A stretch of DNA of 58,501 nucleotides from Ruthenibacterium sp. (GTDB taxonomy: Bacteria; Bacillota; Clostridia; Oscillospirales; Ruminococcaceae): positions 1 through 58,501 of the forward strand of contig JAHHSK010000003.1 in the NCBI GenBank assembly GCA_020025255.1, read 5' to 3'. The position numbers were made by a program, and so were the translations under genes. Positions 23,939 through 32,731 of the stretch are shown here, piece by piece. The notes beneath the pieces were generated by a model. The model did not search any database. It saw only the letters and a program-made list of their open reading frames with translations, and was not told the DNA's origin. The first letter of the stretch is position 1. Every line of letters starts with the position of its first letter.

Positions 23939-25381
23939 ATGCTGGATGTGGCTGTGATCGGCTGCGGGATCATTGGTGCGAATGTTGCATATCTGCTTTC
24001 GCAGTACAAGCTGAATACAGCGATACTGGAAAAAGAAAATGATGTTTCCATGGGCACTACGCGTGCAAACAGCGCAATCATACATGCGGGGTATGACCCG
24101 GAGCCGGGTACGGATATGGCGCGGCTGAATGTAAGAGGCAATGCGTTGACACGCAGACAATGTGAAGATTTTGATGTGAAATTCCACGCGGTCGGCAGTT
24201 TGGTGCTTGCATTTTCCGCACAGGAAATGGAAACGGTGCAGCATCTGTATGAAAACGGCGTTGCCAACGGTGTGCCGGGCATACAGATCCTTACAAAAGA
24301 AGAAACGCTGAAGAAGGAACCGGCGCTTTCCGAAAACGTGTGCGGGGCCTTGTATGCGCCCAGTGCCGGTATTGTAGAACCGTGGGATCTTGCGCTAGCA
24401 CTTGCTGAGGCAGCCGTGCGCAATGGCGTAAAGCTGCATCTGGAAACCGAAGTGACCGGGGCGGAAAAGATCGAGGGCGGCTGGCGGCTGCATACGACGC
24501 AAGGCGACATAGAAGCAAAATATATCGTAAACGCTGCGGGGGTCGATTCCGATACCGTTGCGGCTATGGCCGGTGAGCCGGGCTTTACGATCCTGCCCAA
24601 TCGCGGGGAATATTATCTGCTGGATAAAAGCCAGGGCGGGCTTGTGCATCATGTGATTTTCCAGTGCCCGAACAAGGATGGAAAAGGGGTTCTGGTAGCA
24701 CCGACCGTGCACTATAATCTGATTGTGGGGCCGAATGCCGAACAATGTGAGCGCGGCGATGTTTCGACACAGGCTGATTCGCTCGCGTTTGTGCGGGAAA
24801 AAGCGGTGCGCAGTGTTCCGTCCATTAACTTCCGGGAAAACATCCGCAACTTTGCCGGGGTGCGGGCAAATTCCGATCAGCCCGATTTCATCATTGAGCA
24901 AACAGCCTGCGGATTCATTACGCTGGGCGGCATCAAAAGTCCGGGGCTTTCCAGTGCTCCGGCCATTGCGGAAGATGCCATGCAGCTGCTGTATCAAGCC
25001 GGTTTGCATGCAGAAAAGAAGGAAACGTTCGTCTGTACACGCAAAAAACGCCGCTTTAACCTTATGACACCGGAGCAGAAGGCGCAGGCGATTCGGGAAA
25101 ATCCGCTGTATGGGCGGATCATCTGCCGCTGTGAAACCGTGACGGAAGGCGAAATCGTCGATGCACTGCATGGGCCGATCCCGCCGCGGACGATCGATGG
25201 CGTAAAGCGCCGCTGCACGTCGGGCATGGGGCGCTGTCAGGGTGGATTCTGCGGCCCGCGTGTGCATGAAATCATTGCACGGGAGCTTGGGATTGCGCAA
25301 AGCGAAGTGCTCAAGGATAAAGCGGGAAGCTATATCATAACCGGAAGAACCAAGGAAGGAGGACTGCACCGTGGAGAATAA
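23939..25381 (+). CDS. GlpA-like FAD-dependent dehydrogenase with C-terminal Cys cluster
   Basis: 480 residues. An N-terminal FAD-binding Rossmann motif (VIGCGIIGANVAYLL, residues 5-19) and DAO-type oxidoreductase fold are followed by a BFD-like domain near 390-450. That domain has cysteines in ICRCETVTEGEI and KRRCTSGMGRCQGGFCG, suited to bind a [2Fe-2S] cluster. This is the architecture of anaerobic glycerol-3-phosphate dehydrogenase subunit A, which oxidises G3P to DHAP. The ATG at 23939 follows GGAGGG. It overlaps the next gene by 11 bases and is followed by a DUF1667 gene, the usual clostridial triplet. glpK and glpF are not seen here, so the substrate is inferred. Confidence 0.88.
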   Translation: MLDVAVIGCGIIGANVAYLLSQYKLNTAILEKENDVSMGTTRANSAIIHAGYDPEPGTDMARLNVRGNALTRRQCEDFDVKFHAVGSLVLAFSAQEMETVQHLYENGVANGVPGIQILTKEETLKKEPALSENVCGALYAPSAGIVEPWDLALALAEAAVRNGVKLHLETEVTGAEKIEGGWRLHTTQGDIEAKYIVNAAGVDSDTVAAMAGEPGFTILPNRGEYYLLDKSQGGLVHHVIFQCPNKDGKGVLVAPTVHYNLIVGPNAEQCERGDVSTQADSLAFVREKAVRSVPSINFRENIRNFAGVRANSDQPDFIIEQTACGFITLGGIKSPGLSSAPAIAEDAMQLLYQAGLHAEKKETFVCTRKKRRFNLMTPEQKAQAIRENPLYGRIICRCETVTEGEIVDALHGPIPPRTIDGVKRRCTSGMGRCQGGFCGPRVHEIIARELGIAQSEVLKDKAGSYIITGRTKEGGLHRGE

Positions 25382-26633
25382 CCGCTATGACGTAATTGTG
25401 ATCGGCGGCGGTCCTGCCGGACTTGCAGCGGCACAAGCCGCCAGTCAGCAGGGTGCCGAAAGGGTCCTGATTTTAGAGCGCGATAATACGCTGGGCGGCA
25501 TCCTGAACCAGTGCATCCATAACGGCTTTGGCCTGCATTATTTTAAAGAGGAATTGACAGGCCCGGAATATGCCGGACGTTTTATTGAGCTTGTAGAAAA
25601 AACAGCCGTAGAAGTAAAAACAGATACCATGGTACTGGCGGTTACGCCGGAAAAAAAGGTGCATGCCGTCAATGCCGCCGACGGCTATATCGTGCTGGAA
25701 GCGGCCGCAATCGTACTTTGCATGGGCTGCCGTGAGCGCACGCGCGGTGCGATTTCCATTCCGGGCACACGGCCGGCGGGCGTGTTCACGGCCGGTGCGG
25801 CACAGCGTTATCTCAATATCGAAGGCTATATGGTGGGCAAGCGCGTGGTGATCCTGGGCTCGGGCGATATCGGCCTGATCATGGCGCGCCGCATGACGCT
25901 CGAGGGCGCCAAGGTGCTGGCATGTGTAGAGCTTATGCCGTATTCCGGCGGCCTGACGCGCAATATCGTTCAATGCCTGAATGATTTTGACATTCCGCTG
26001 TATCTGTCACACACGGTTACGAAAATCGAAGGAGATGGCCGTGTTTCCGGTGTGGTGGTGCAGAAGGTTGACGATCAGCGCAGGCCGATCCCCGGTTCGG
26101 AAATGCATTTCGATTGTGACACACTGCTTTTGAGCGTGGGTCTGATCCCGGAAAATGAGCTTTCGAATGGTGCCGGTGTGGAGATGGATCGCCGTCACAG
26201 CGGGCCGGCGGTTTATGAAAATATGGAGACAAGTGTGCCGGGCATATTTGCAGCGGGCAATGTGGTGCATGTACATGATCTGGTGGATTTTGTTACCGGG
26301 GAAAGCCAGCGTGCCGGACAAGCCGCAGCGCGCTTTGCCCAAAACGGCCCCGCAGCGCAGGGACGTGTGCTGGAAGTGGAAAACGGTGCCGGTGTCAGCT
26401 ATACCGTGCCGGGGAAAATCCGCCTTGCGAACGTGGAAAAAAACGTGGGGATATTTTTCCGTGTGAACCGCGTATATGCTGCCTCCACGATCCAGGTCAC
26501 AAGCGGCGGTACAAGGATCGCATCGTTCCGCCGGGAACATCTTGCGCCGGGGGAAATGGAACAAATCAATATTCCTAAGATCCTGCTGGAAAAGGCAGAC
26601 GGAACACTGACCGTCCAGATAGAGGAGGCATAA
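25371..26633 (+). CDS. FAD-dependent pyridine nucleotide-disulfide-type oxidoreductase (GlpB-like partner)
   Basis: 420 residues. It has two dinucleotide-binding motifs: VIVIGGGPAGLAAAQAA near residue 9 for FAD and VVILGSGDIGLIMARRM near 160 for NAD(P)H. A TSVPGIFAAGNVVHVHDLVDFV motif near 285 closes the FAD site. VLCMGCRERTRGA contains a conserved Cys pair region. The start is GTG at 25371, 9 bases after AGGAGG and inside the previous gene. It probably accepts electrons from the GlpA-like subunit and passes them to NAD or another carrier. Confidence 0.88.
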   Translation: MENNRYDVIVIGGGPAGLAAAQAASQQGAERVLILERDNTLGGILNQCIHNGFGLHYFKEELTGPEYAGRFIELVEKTAVEVKTDTMVLAVTPEKKVHAVNAADGYIVLEAAAIVLCMGCRERTRGAISIPGTRPAGVFTAGAAQRYLNIEGYMVGKRVVILGSGDIGLIMARRMTLEGAKVLACVELMPYSGGLTRNIVQCLNDFDIPLYLSHTVTKIEGDGRVSGVVVQKVDDQRRPIPGSEMHFDCDTLLLSVGLIPENELSNGAGVEMDRRHSGPAVYENMETSVPGIFAAGNVVHVHDLVDFVTGESQRAGQAAARFAQNGPAAQGRVLEVENGAGVSYTVPGKIRLANVEKNVGIFFRVNRVYAASTIQVTSGGTRIASFRREHLAPGEMEQINIPKILLEKADGTLTVQIEEA

Positions 26634-26637
26634 GGCT

Positions 26638-26988
26638 ATGGCAAACCTGATTTGTATTGTATGCCCGAAGGGCTGTCATCTGACCGTGGATGAACAAACC
26701 CTTGCCGTAAAAGGAAACGGCTGCCCGCGCGGCGCGGAATATGGAAAGAAGGAATTGACGCATCCGGTTCGTGTCGTGACAAGTACGGTTCGGGTAGAGG
26801 ATGCCTTTATCTGCCGCTGTCCGGTAAAAACAAACGGCAGCGTACCGAAGGAAAAAATGTTTGATGTCATGGCTGCATTGGATGCGGTGTGTCTGCATGC
26901 TCCGGTGCATGTCGGGGATATCGTGGTGCAGGATGTCTGCGGAACCGGAATCGATGTGGTTGCGGCGCGCGCATTGCCGAAAAAATAA
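26638..26988 (+). CDS. DUF1667 cysteine-motif protein
   Basis: 116 residues of the DUF1667 family, which is almost always the third gene after the GlpA-like and FAD oxidoreductase genes. The N-terminus carries CIVCPKGCHLTVD and NGCPRGAEYGKKEL, four cysteines that resemble the N-terminal iron-sulfur site of molybdopterin enzymes; a further FICRCPVKT motif follows near 60. An electron-transfer or cofactor-holding subunit is likely. The start is 4 bases after the previous stop, with GGAGG inside the previous gene. A bidirectional terminator follows. Confidence 0.88.
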   Translation: MANLICIVCPKGCHLTVDEQTLAVKGNGCPRGAEYGKKELTHPVRVVTSTVRVEDAFICRCPVKTNGSVPKEKMFDVMAALDAVCLHAPVHVGDIVVQDVCGTGIDVVAARALPKK

Positions 26989-27016
26989 ATCGCAGGAATA
27001 CGCTTTCCGACGATGC

Positions 27017-27055
27017 AAAAAAGGGATAACGGGCGCTTGCTCCGTTATCCCTTTT
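27017..27055. terminator. Bidirectional terminator between convergent GlpA-like operon and AAA+ gene
   Basis: Arms AAAAGGGATAACGG and CCGTTATCCCTTTT around a 9-base loop, with A- and T-runs on the flanks. Confidence 0.88.
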
Positions 27056-27093
27056 CTCATGTTGTTTGCGATTTGCGGCAGTTCGCAGAAAAA

Positions 27094-29235
27094 TCAATCT
27101 TCCAGCTCAAAATCGGCGGGAATCAGCAGGGAAAGATCCGCATTCGGTTCAGCGACAAGCCGCCGCGCCTGATTGAGAACGGCCTCTTCCACCTTGTTGC
27201 GTGCAAGACGTCCATTCCCGGAGTCTCGGGCGCGGGTGGCCTGCACCCGTTCAAAATACGCAAGCAGCGGTTCGCGGCAGTCCGAATGCAGGCGGTATCC
27301 TTTGCTGGACGTCTGGATTTCGGCAATTCGGAGCAGCTCCTCACCGGAATAATCCGGAAATTCGATGATGTTAGGAAAGCGGCTTTTCAAACCGCTGTTG
27401 GAGGTGAGGAATTGTTCCATTTCGCGGGAGTACCCGGCAAGAATGACGATCAGATCATCGCGGTGATCTTCCATGCCCTTCACCAGCGTATCGATCGCTT
27501 CCAGTCCGAAGCTGTCATCCTTGCCGCGGTACAGGCTGTAGGCTTCATCAATGAACAGAACCCCGCCCAGTGCGGATTGGATCACCTGCGTTGTCAAGGG
27601 TGCGGTGTGCCCCACATAGCGCCCGACAAGATCGGCACGCGTCACTTCGATCAGCTGTCCGCCCGAAAGAACGCCGATCGCTTTCAGATACCGGCTGATC
27701 AGGCGTGCAATCGTTGTTTTGCCGGTGCCGGGATTCCCGGTAAAGATCATGTGCATCGATACGCGTGCGGTTTTCAGGCCGGCATCGCGCCGGCGTTTCT
27801 GCACAGCATAATGCCCCTCCAGGCTGAGGATATAATCCTTGATCGCATCAAGCCCCACGATTTGGGAAAGCTCGGCTTTAACGGATTCCAGTTCCCCCTG
27901 ATAGGCGGGCGGCAGCAGCGATTCCAGAGAATGAACCTCCTGCCCGAAGCATACAGATACAGTACCCTGCGAGATACGCAGCTCGGCAGATGCCGGGGCA
28001 TCCTCGTGTTCCAAACAATACTGCGCCAGCGCGCGGTAGATGCGTTCAAAAAAGCTCAGGATACTGCCAGCGCCCTGCTCGGCATGTCCGCCGCTTTGGC
28101 ACGCCTGATCGAGAACCTCATCGCAGACGGTTAGAGTCAGCCCCAGTGATTTTTTGGCATGTTCCGAAAGCGTGTTCCGTTCACGCTGCGCGATGGCATG
28201 CCGGGCTTCATAGCAAAGCGGTGCCGTTGTGCACAGATCCCCAAGAGCACTGACAAAGGGCGCGCCAAAGGAATCGGCAAGATCATCCGCATCCTTTCGG
28301 CTCAAAAAAACAAGATACTTGTTTTTTACTTCCAAAGCACCAACTGCATTGGTGACAAGGGCGGTTCCGGCATCGATCAGACGGCCGTTCTGCAGTACAT
28401 ATCGTCCCGCAAGCGGGCTTTTGCCTGTCATAACAAGGGAGGAAAGAACGGTGAGGAAAGCGGGATGACACTGTTCATAGTGTTCAAACGCAAGCAGGAT
28501 ATTCGGCCCTGCCAAAGCGGCATATAAATCCTGCAGAAACAATTTTTCTTCGGCGGCAGTAGGATATAGGGAAAGATCCAGCCAGCTGATTTCCGCACTG
28601 CGGAATACGCGCCGTTCAGCAAGCTGCTGGACTGCGGCAGAAAGGCTCAGATGACGACCGGTATCTTCCGGGCCCGTCACAAAAAAAGCAGCACGATCCG
28701 CCCCCATGACAACCGGGCGCTTGAGTGCGATCACAAGGCTTTTGAGAAAGCTTTCCTGTCCGAAAACCTGTTTGGAAAGACTTTCGCTCAACCCGGAAAA
28801 CAGTTCGGTGGAAATGGCTGAAAAGCAATCGGGTGCGTGTTCGGCCTTGGATGCAAGGGGTGAGGAAAGATGCTGCACGGCAGGAGAATCCAGCTCGGAT
28901 TCAATACGGCGGATATCGAGCAGTGCATTTTGGCTGAGCGATTCGATTTCCCTGCGCTGCGCTGCAATCAGATCATCCAGCTTTTCCTGCGTGCGCAGTG
29001 CGGCCGCGGGAGAATACGATACGGGTGCATCCGGCTTAGCGGGCGGACGCTTGGCTGTGCGGGCGTGCTTTTGCATAAGGCTTTTGCGCCGCAGCTGTGC
29101 ACGCGAGCCCGCCGGTTCGGGTTCGGATTCCAAGGTGAGCTGTGGGCGGGGAAGCTCTTTTTCCGAAAGGGGATTTTTGTGCAGAGTGCGGGATCCGAAT
29201 AAATTGTTAAGAAGATCATCGATTTCGTTTTTCAT
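27094..29235 (-). CDS. AAA+ ATPase, SpoVK/CbbX-like, with degenerate N-terminal AAA module
   Basis: 713 residues. Residues 1-130 are charged and apparently disordered. Residues about 145-370 look like a ClpA/ClpB-type AAA module (QVFGQESFLKSLVIALKRP) whose P-loop has become FFVTGPEDTGRH, without the GKT. Residues about 440-713 are an intact CbxX/SpoVK-type module: Walker A FTGNPGTGKTTIA near 499, Walker B GVLFIDEAYSLYRG near 560, sensor ILAGYSREMEQF and the arginine-bearing SGLKSRFPNIIEFPDY. SpoVK is a sporulation ATPase; CbbX remodels Rubisco. The client here is unknown. The ATG follows GGGAGG by 6 bases. Monocistronic and convergent with the GlpA-like operon. Confidence 0.88.
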   Translation of the reverse strand: MKNEIDDLLNNLFGSRTLHKNPLSEKELPRPQLTLESEPEPAGSRAQLRRKSLMQKHARTAKRPPAKPDAPVSYSPAAALRTQEKLDDLIAAQRREIESLSQNALLDIRRIESELDSPAVQHLSSPLASKAEHAPDCFSAISTELFSGLSESLSKQVFGQESFLKSLVIALKRPVVMGADRAAFFVTGPEDTGRHLSLSAAVQQLAERRVFRSAEISWLDLSLYPTAAEEKLFLQDLYAALAGPNILLAFEHYEQCHPAFLTVLSSLVMTGKSPLAGRYVLQNGRLIDAGTALVTNAVGALEVKNKYLVFLSRKDADDLADSFGAPFVSALGDLCTTAPLCYEARHAIAQRERNTLSEHAKKSLGLTLTVCDEVLDQACQSGGHAEQGAGSILSFFERIYRALAQYCLEHEDAPASAELRISQGTVSVCFGQEVHSLESLLPPAYQGELESVKAELSQIVGLDAIKDYILSLEGHYAVQKRRRDAGLKTARVSMHMIFTGNPGTGKTTIARLISRYLKAIGVLSGGQLIEVTRADLVGRYVGHTAPLTTQVIQSALGGVLFIDEAYSLYRGKDDSFGLEAIDTLVKGMEDHRDDLIVILAGYSREMEQFLTSNSGLKSRFPNIIEFPDYSGEELLRIAEIQTSSKGYRLHSDCREPLLAYFERVQATRARDSGNGRLARNKVEEAVLNQARRLVAEPNADLSLLIPADFELED

Positions 29236-29518
29236 GCTTTACCTCCCGTTTGCCGTATGGCATCGGATGCCTTTATCGGTATTGTAACATGCGGGGCGCA
29301 AGTACGCTACTGAAATATGCGTTTTTTTTGAATTTTTTGCATAAAATGGCTGCCGGGATACCGGCAGTGAAATGGGATTTTGATCGATCATGTGAAATCT
29401 TGGCACAATGTGATTTTTTTATAAAAAGCATAGCTGTTCGATCAAAAAAATGTTATGATAAAGACAAATTGATTAGGCTGCATTATGCGCCTTACAACAA
29501 GAAAAGGAGTGTTCCAAC

Positions 29519-30649
29519 ATGATTCTTAAAAATGGTCTTGTATTTACGGAAGAAGCCCGTTTTGTGCAGGCAGACATCGAAATCAAAGACGGCAGAATTG
29601 CGCAGGTTGCACCGGCAGGTTCGCTGGAAGGCCCGGACGCAGTGGATGTTACCGGCAAGTATGTCACTCCGGGATTTGTGGATATCCACATTCATGGGTC
29701 GAAGGGTTCGGATTTTTGTGATGCGGGTGCCGAACACATCGAAACAATGGCAAAATATCTTGCAAGCGTTGGGGTAACCAGCTTCTGCGGCACCACCATG
29801 GCGTTTGATGAACCGATTCTTTCCAATATCTTCGATATTGCAGGCCCATACATCAACAAGGAAACCGGCGATGCCGTACTGCGCGGCATCAATATGGAAG
29901 GGCCTTTCTTCAGCAAGGCAAAAAAAGGGGCGCAGGCGGAAAAATATATCGTCGATCCGGATATCGGGATGTTCAATCGGCTGTATGATCGTTCCGGCAA
30001 GGCGATCAAACTGATCGATGTTGCGCCGGAACTGCCGGGTGCGCTTCCCTTTATCCAAGAAGCAAGCCGCAAATGTGTGGTTTCGATCGCGCACACCACG
30101 GCAAATTACGAAGAATCCAAAAACGCGTTTGAAGCGGGTGCAACGCATGTTACGCACCTGTTCAATGCCATGCCGCCGCTCAATCACCGCGACCCCGGCG
30201 TTGTGGGCGCGGCAAGCGATTATGCAAAGCACGTTGAAATGATTTCGGACGGCATCCACCTGAATCCGGCGGTTGTGCGTATCGTATTCCGCTTGTTCGG
30301 ACCCGAACGCGTATGTCTGATCAGCGATTCCATGCGTGCAGCCGGTATGCCCAACGGGGTGTACTCTTTGGGCGGGCAGACCGTTTATATGACGGATGGA
30401 AAGGCAACGCTGGAAGATGGAACCATTGCCGGCAGTGCAACCTGCCTTGCGGAATGCTTCCGCCGTGCAGTCAGTTTCGGTGTTCCGCTGGAAACCGCGC
30501 TGCGTGCGGCGACGATCAACCCGGCACAGGCAATCGGCTTGTTTGACGAGCTGGGCAGCATCACACAGGGCAAGCGGGCAGATGTTCTTGTTCTGGATGA
30601 AAATCTGCAGCCGGAAAAGATCTTCATCGGCGGTGTGGAAAAAAAGTAA
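29519..30649 (+). CDS. nagA: N-acetylglucosamine-6-phosphate deacetylase
   Basis: 376 residues, full-length NagA of the amidohydrolase superfamily, which deacetylates GlcNAc-6-P to glucosamine-6-P and feeds both catabolism and wall precursor recycling. The metal-site motif VDIHIHGSKGSDF near residue 59, the NMEGPFF glutamate near 126, SIAHTTANYEE and HVTHLFNAMPPLNHRDPG, and the catalytic Asp in LISDSMRAAG near 268 are present. The start follows AAAAGGAG by about 9 bases. A TATGAT lies at 29454 with a weak -35. nagB is not in the window. Confidence 0.96.
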   Translation: MILKNGLVFTEEARFVQADIEIKDGRIAQVAPAGSLEGPDAVDVTGKYVTPGFVDIHIHGSKGSDFCDAGAEHIETMAKYLASVGVTSFCGTTMAFDEPILSNIFDIAGPYINKETGDAVLRGINMEGPFFSKAKKGAQAEKYIVDPDIGMFNRLYDRSGKAIKLIDVAPELPGALPFIQEASRKCVVSIAHTTANYEESKNAFEAGATHVTHLFNAMPPLNHRDPGVVGAASDYAKHVEMISDGIHLNPAVVRIVFRLFGPERVCLISDSMRAAGMPNGVYSLGGQTVYMTDGKATLEDGTIAGSATCLAECFRRAVSFGVPLETALRAATINPAQAIGLFDELGSITQGKRADVLVLDENLQPEKIFIGGVEKK

Positions 30650-30686
30650 GCGCGGCAGTGTGCATTGCAGTGCCTCGCGCATTCTG

Positions 30687-30717
30687 AAAAAAGGCCGCGC
30701 AAAGCGCGGCCTTTTTT
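30687..30717 (+). terminator. Terminator of nagA
   Basis: A 14-bp perfect stem (AAAAAAGGCCGCGC and complement), AAA loop, T-run. Confidence 0.92.
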
Positions 30718-30811
30718 CAAAAATGAAAGCAGTGAGGGTTTGGCAGAGCGGGCGCGATAAAATCCGTATGGTGCAGAAAAGAAGTTTGCACCGCGCCGAA
30801 CCCCAAAAAAG

Positions 30812-30846
30812 AAAACAGGCTTCCGATTTTTCGGAAGCCTGTTTTT
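30812..30846 (-). terminator. Terminator of fba
   Basis: A 15-bp stem (AAAACAGGCTTCCGA and complement) with a 4-base loop and A/T-runs on both sides, about 30 bases beyond the fba stop. Confidence 0.9.
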
Positions 30847-30874
30847 GGTTCAAAAGGAAAAGCAAAAGAAACCA

Positions 30875-31738
30875 TTACGCTTTGTTGACAGAGCCGAACA
30901 GTTCCATTTTTTCTTTCACGGTCGCTTTGATCGCATCTACGCCCGGAGCCAGCAGCTTGCGCGGATCGAAGCCTTTGCCCTGCAGATCCTTGCCGGCTTC
31001 TACATAAGCGCGTGTTGCTTTGGCAAACGCAAGCTGACATTCGGTGTTTACGTTGATTTTGGATACGCCCAGATTGATTGCGGTGCGGATCATATCTTCC
31101 GGGATGCCTGTGCCGCCGTGCAGAACCAGAGGAATGTGGTTGGTGGCGTTGTGGATCTTTTCCAGGGCTTCGAAATCAAGACCCTTCCAGTTTGCCGGAT
31201 ATACACCGTGGATATTGCCGATGCCGGCAGCCAGGAAATCAATGCCAAGGGAAGCGATGCGTGCGCATTCCTGCGGATCGGCAACCTCACCCATGCCGAC
31301 AACGCCATCTTCTTCGCCGCCGATGCTGCCGACTTCGGCTTCGATGGAAATATTATTGGCATGTGCCAGTGCAACCAGCTCGGTTGTTTTGGCTACATTT
31401 TCTTCGATATCATAGTGGCTGCCATCAAACATGATGGAAGAAAAACCGGCCTCGATGCACTTTTTTGCGCCTTCATAGGTGCCGTGATCCAGATGCAGTG
31501 CCACGGGAACGGTAATGCCAAGCGTTTCGATCATGGATTTGACCATGGCGGCAACGGTGGCAAACCCTGTCATATACTTGCCTGCACCTTCCGATACGCC
31601 AAGGATCACGGGGCTGTTCAGTTCCTGTGCGGTCTGAAGGATCGCTTTGGTCCATTCCAGATTGTTGATGTTGAACTGACCGACAGCATAGTGGCCATCG
31701 CGTGCTTTTTGCAGCATTTCGGTTGCATTTACCAGCAT
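30875..31738 (-). CDS. fba: Fructose-bisphosphate aldolase, class II
   Basis: 287 residues, zinc-dependent aldolase that splits fructose-1,6-bisphosphate in glycolysis. ALHLDHGTYEG holds catalytic Asp84 and zinc ligand His85. IEAEVGSIGGEEDG is the zinc Glu region, then NIHGVYP and LHGGTGIP supply the remaining His ligands, and VSKINVNTE is the phosphate-binding segment. Relatives act on tagatose-bisphosphate, but the glycolytic call is the default. The ATG follows GGAGGG by 9 bases. It has its own promoter and terminator. Confidence 0.96.
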   Translation of the reverse strand: MLVNATEMLQKARDGHYAVGQFNINNLEWTKAILQTAQELNSPVILGVSEGAGKYMTGFATVAAMVKSMIETLGITVPVALHLDHGTYEGAKKCIEAGFSSIMFDGSHYDIEENVAKTTELVALAHANNISIEAEVGSIGGEEDGVVGMGEVADPQECARIASLGIDFLAAGIGNIHGVYPANWKGLDFEALEKIHNATNHIPLVLHGGTGIPEDMIRTAINLGVSKINVNTECQLAFAKATRAYVEAGKDLQGKGFDPRKLLAPGVDAIKATVKEKMELFGSVNKA

Positions 31739-31834
31739 AATTCAATACCCTCCAAATTGGTTTTCACAAATAAAAATTTCGTCCGGTGTGAATGTGCAAG
31801 GGCTTATTCCTTGACACAGATTTAACTAATTATT

Positions 31835-31863
31835 AGTATACCGCATTGCAAAGGCAAAATCAA
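31835..31863 (-). promoter_or_regulatory. Promoter of fba
   Basis: On the minus strand TTGATT (31858-31863), a 17-base spacer and TATACT (31835-31840), about 97 bases before the start codon. Confidence 0.75.
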
Positions 31864-32024
31864 TTACATGCAGGCACTTTTGACATCGGTTTCCAAAATA
31901 AATTTACCGTGCAGCAAAGCAAGACCGGCGCAGCGGCACAAAAGAAGAAAAAAGGCGGATGCTTACGTTCAAGGCCAATCACGCAGGAAAAGCAAAAGCA
32001 AACAAATCAAAAACCGGTAAAAGG

Positions 32025-32189
32025 TGTGGAAAATTGTTAAAATGCAGAGCAGAAGATCGAAAATAAACAAATGGTTTTGTGAAAAGTTTTCAACACGGTG
32101 TGGAAAACGATGTCAAAAACCAGAGGGAAAAAGGCGCTTAAACAGTGGAAAACTGCGGGTTATTAACACTTTCAACCGGGTTTTCAACA
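32025..32189. other. Noncoding stretch rich in DnaA-box-like words
   Basis: Within 165 bases occur TGTGGAAAA at 32025 and 32099 (complement TTTTCCACA, one base from the DnaA box TTATCCACA), AGTGGAAAA at 32144, TGTGAAAA at 32078, TTTTCAACA at 32087 and 32181, and TTATTAACA at 32160. Words of this kind cluster at replication origins and DnaA-titration sites in Firmicutes. No dnaA or dnaN gene is in the window. The rest of 31864-32024 is A-rich and shows no gene. Confidence 0.45.
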
Positions 32190-32205
32190 TTCAAGAAGGA
32201 GAAAA

Positions 32206-32607
32206 ATGGAAATTACAGTCTGTATAGAGAGGAATGTGGAAAGCGGCGCATCACTTTCAACATTCCTTCGGCTGTCACAAATCCCGTGGTTTAAAATGCG
32301 CCGAAGGGGCAATGCTTTACAGGAAAGCCGGTACACAAGCAAAGGAGGAGCAAGGGTGAAAGGAATCAAGAAATGCGTTGTGGAAATTTTGGAGCCGAAG
32401 GATGAAAGCATCGAACGAGTTTTGGTGATTTTTAAGCCCGAGAGCGGCCCGGTGCGGGAAGGAAAGCAGCGGCAGGCGGCAGAAAAATATGTCAGCGGAT
32501 TGGTATCCTGGCATGCAAGCCCCCTTCCGGCATGGCTTTCTTGGCGCACTGCGGGGATTGCTGGTGCTGCCGCTGCGGTTTTGGCAGCACTGTGGTTTGT
32601 TTTTTAA
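32206..32607 (+). CDS. Small protein with S4-like N-terminus and C-terminal membrane helix
   Basis: 133 residues from ATG 32206, which follows AAGGAG at a short 4-base spacing. Residues 1-60 (SGASLSTFLR, MRRRGNAL, SKGGARVKG, VVEIL) resemble in pattern the S4 RNA-binding domain that begins RluA-type pseudouridine synthases, but no synthase domain follows. The C-terminus is a single hydrophobic helix (about 112-133, AGIAGAAAAVLAALWFVF). A GTG at 32356 has a better site (AGGAGG, 6 bases) and would give 83 residues with only the last part. Which start is used is unclear. It precedes rlmB by about 120 bases on the same strand. Confidence 0.5.
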   Translation: MEITVCIERNVESGASLSTFLRLSQIPWFKMRRRGNALQESRYTSKGGARVKGIKKCVVEILEPKDESIERVLVIFKPESGPVREGKQRQAAEKYVSGLVSWHASPLPAWLSWRTAGIAGAAAAVLAALWFVF

Positions 32608-32731
32608 GAAGAAATCGCAGTTTCCACCCGCAGAAATGATAGCAAAGCACAGGAATTTGTGGTATAATTAAATGCGATATGCCGTACAGATCATGCTGCG
32701 CGGCGGTATGTTGAAAAGCTGGAGGCTGCGG

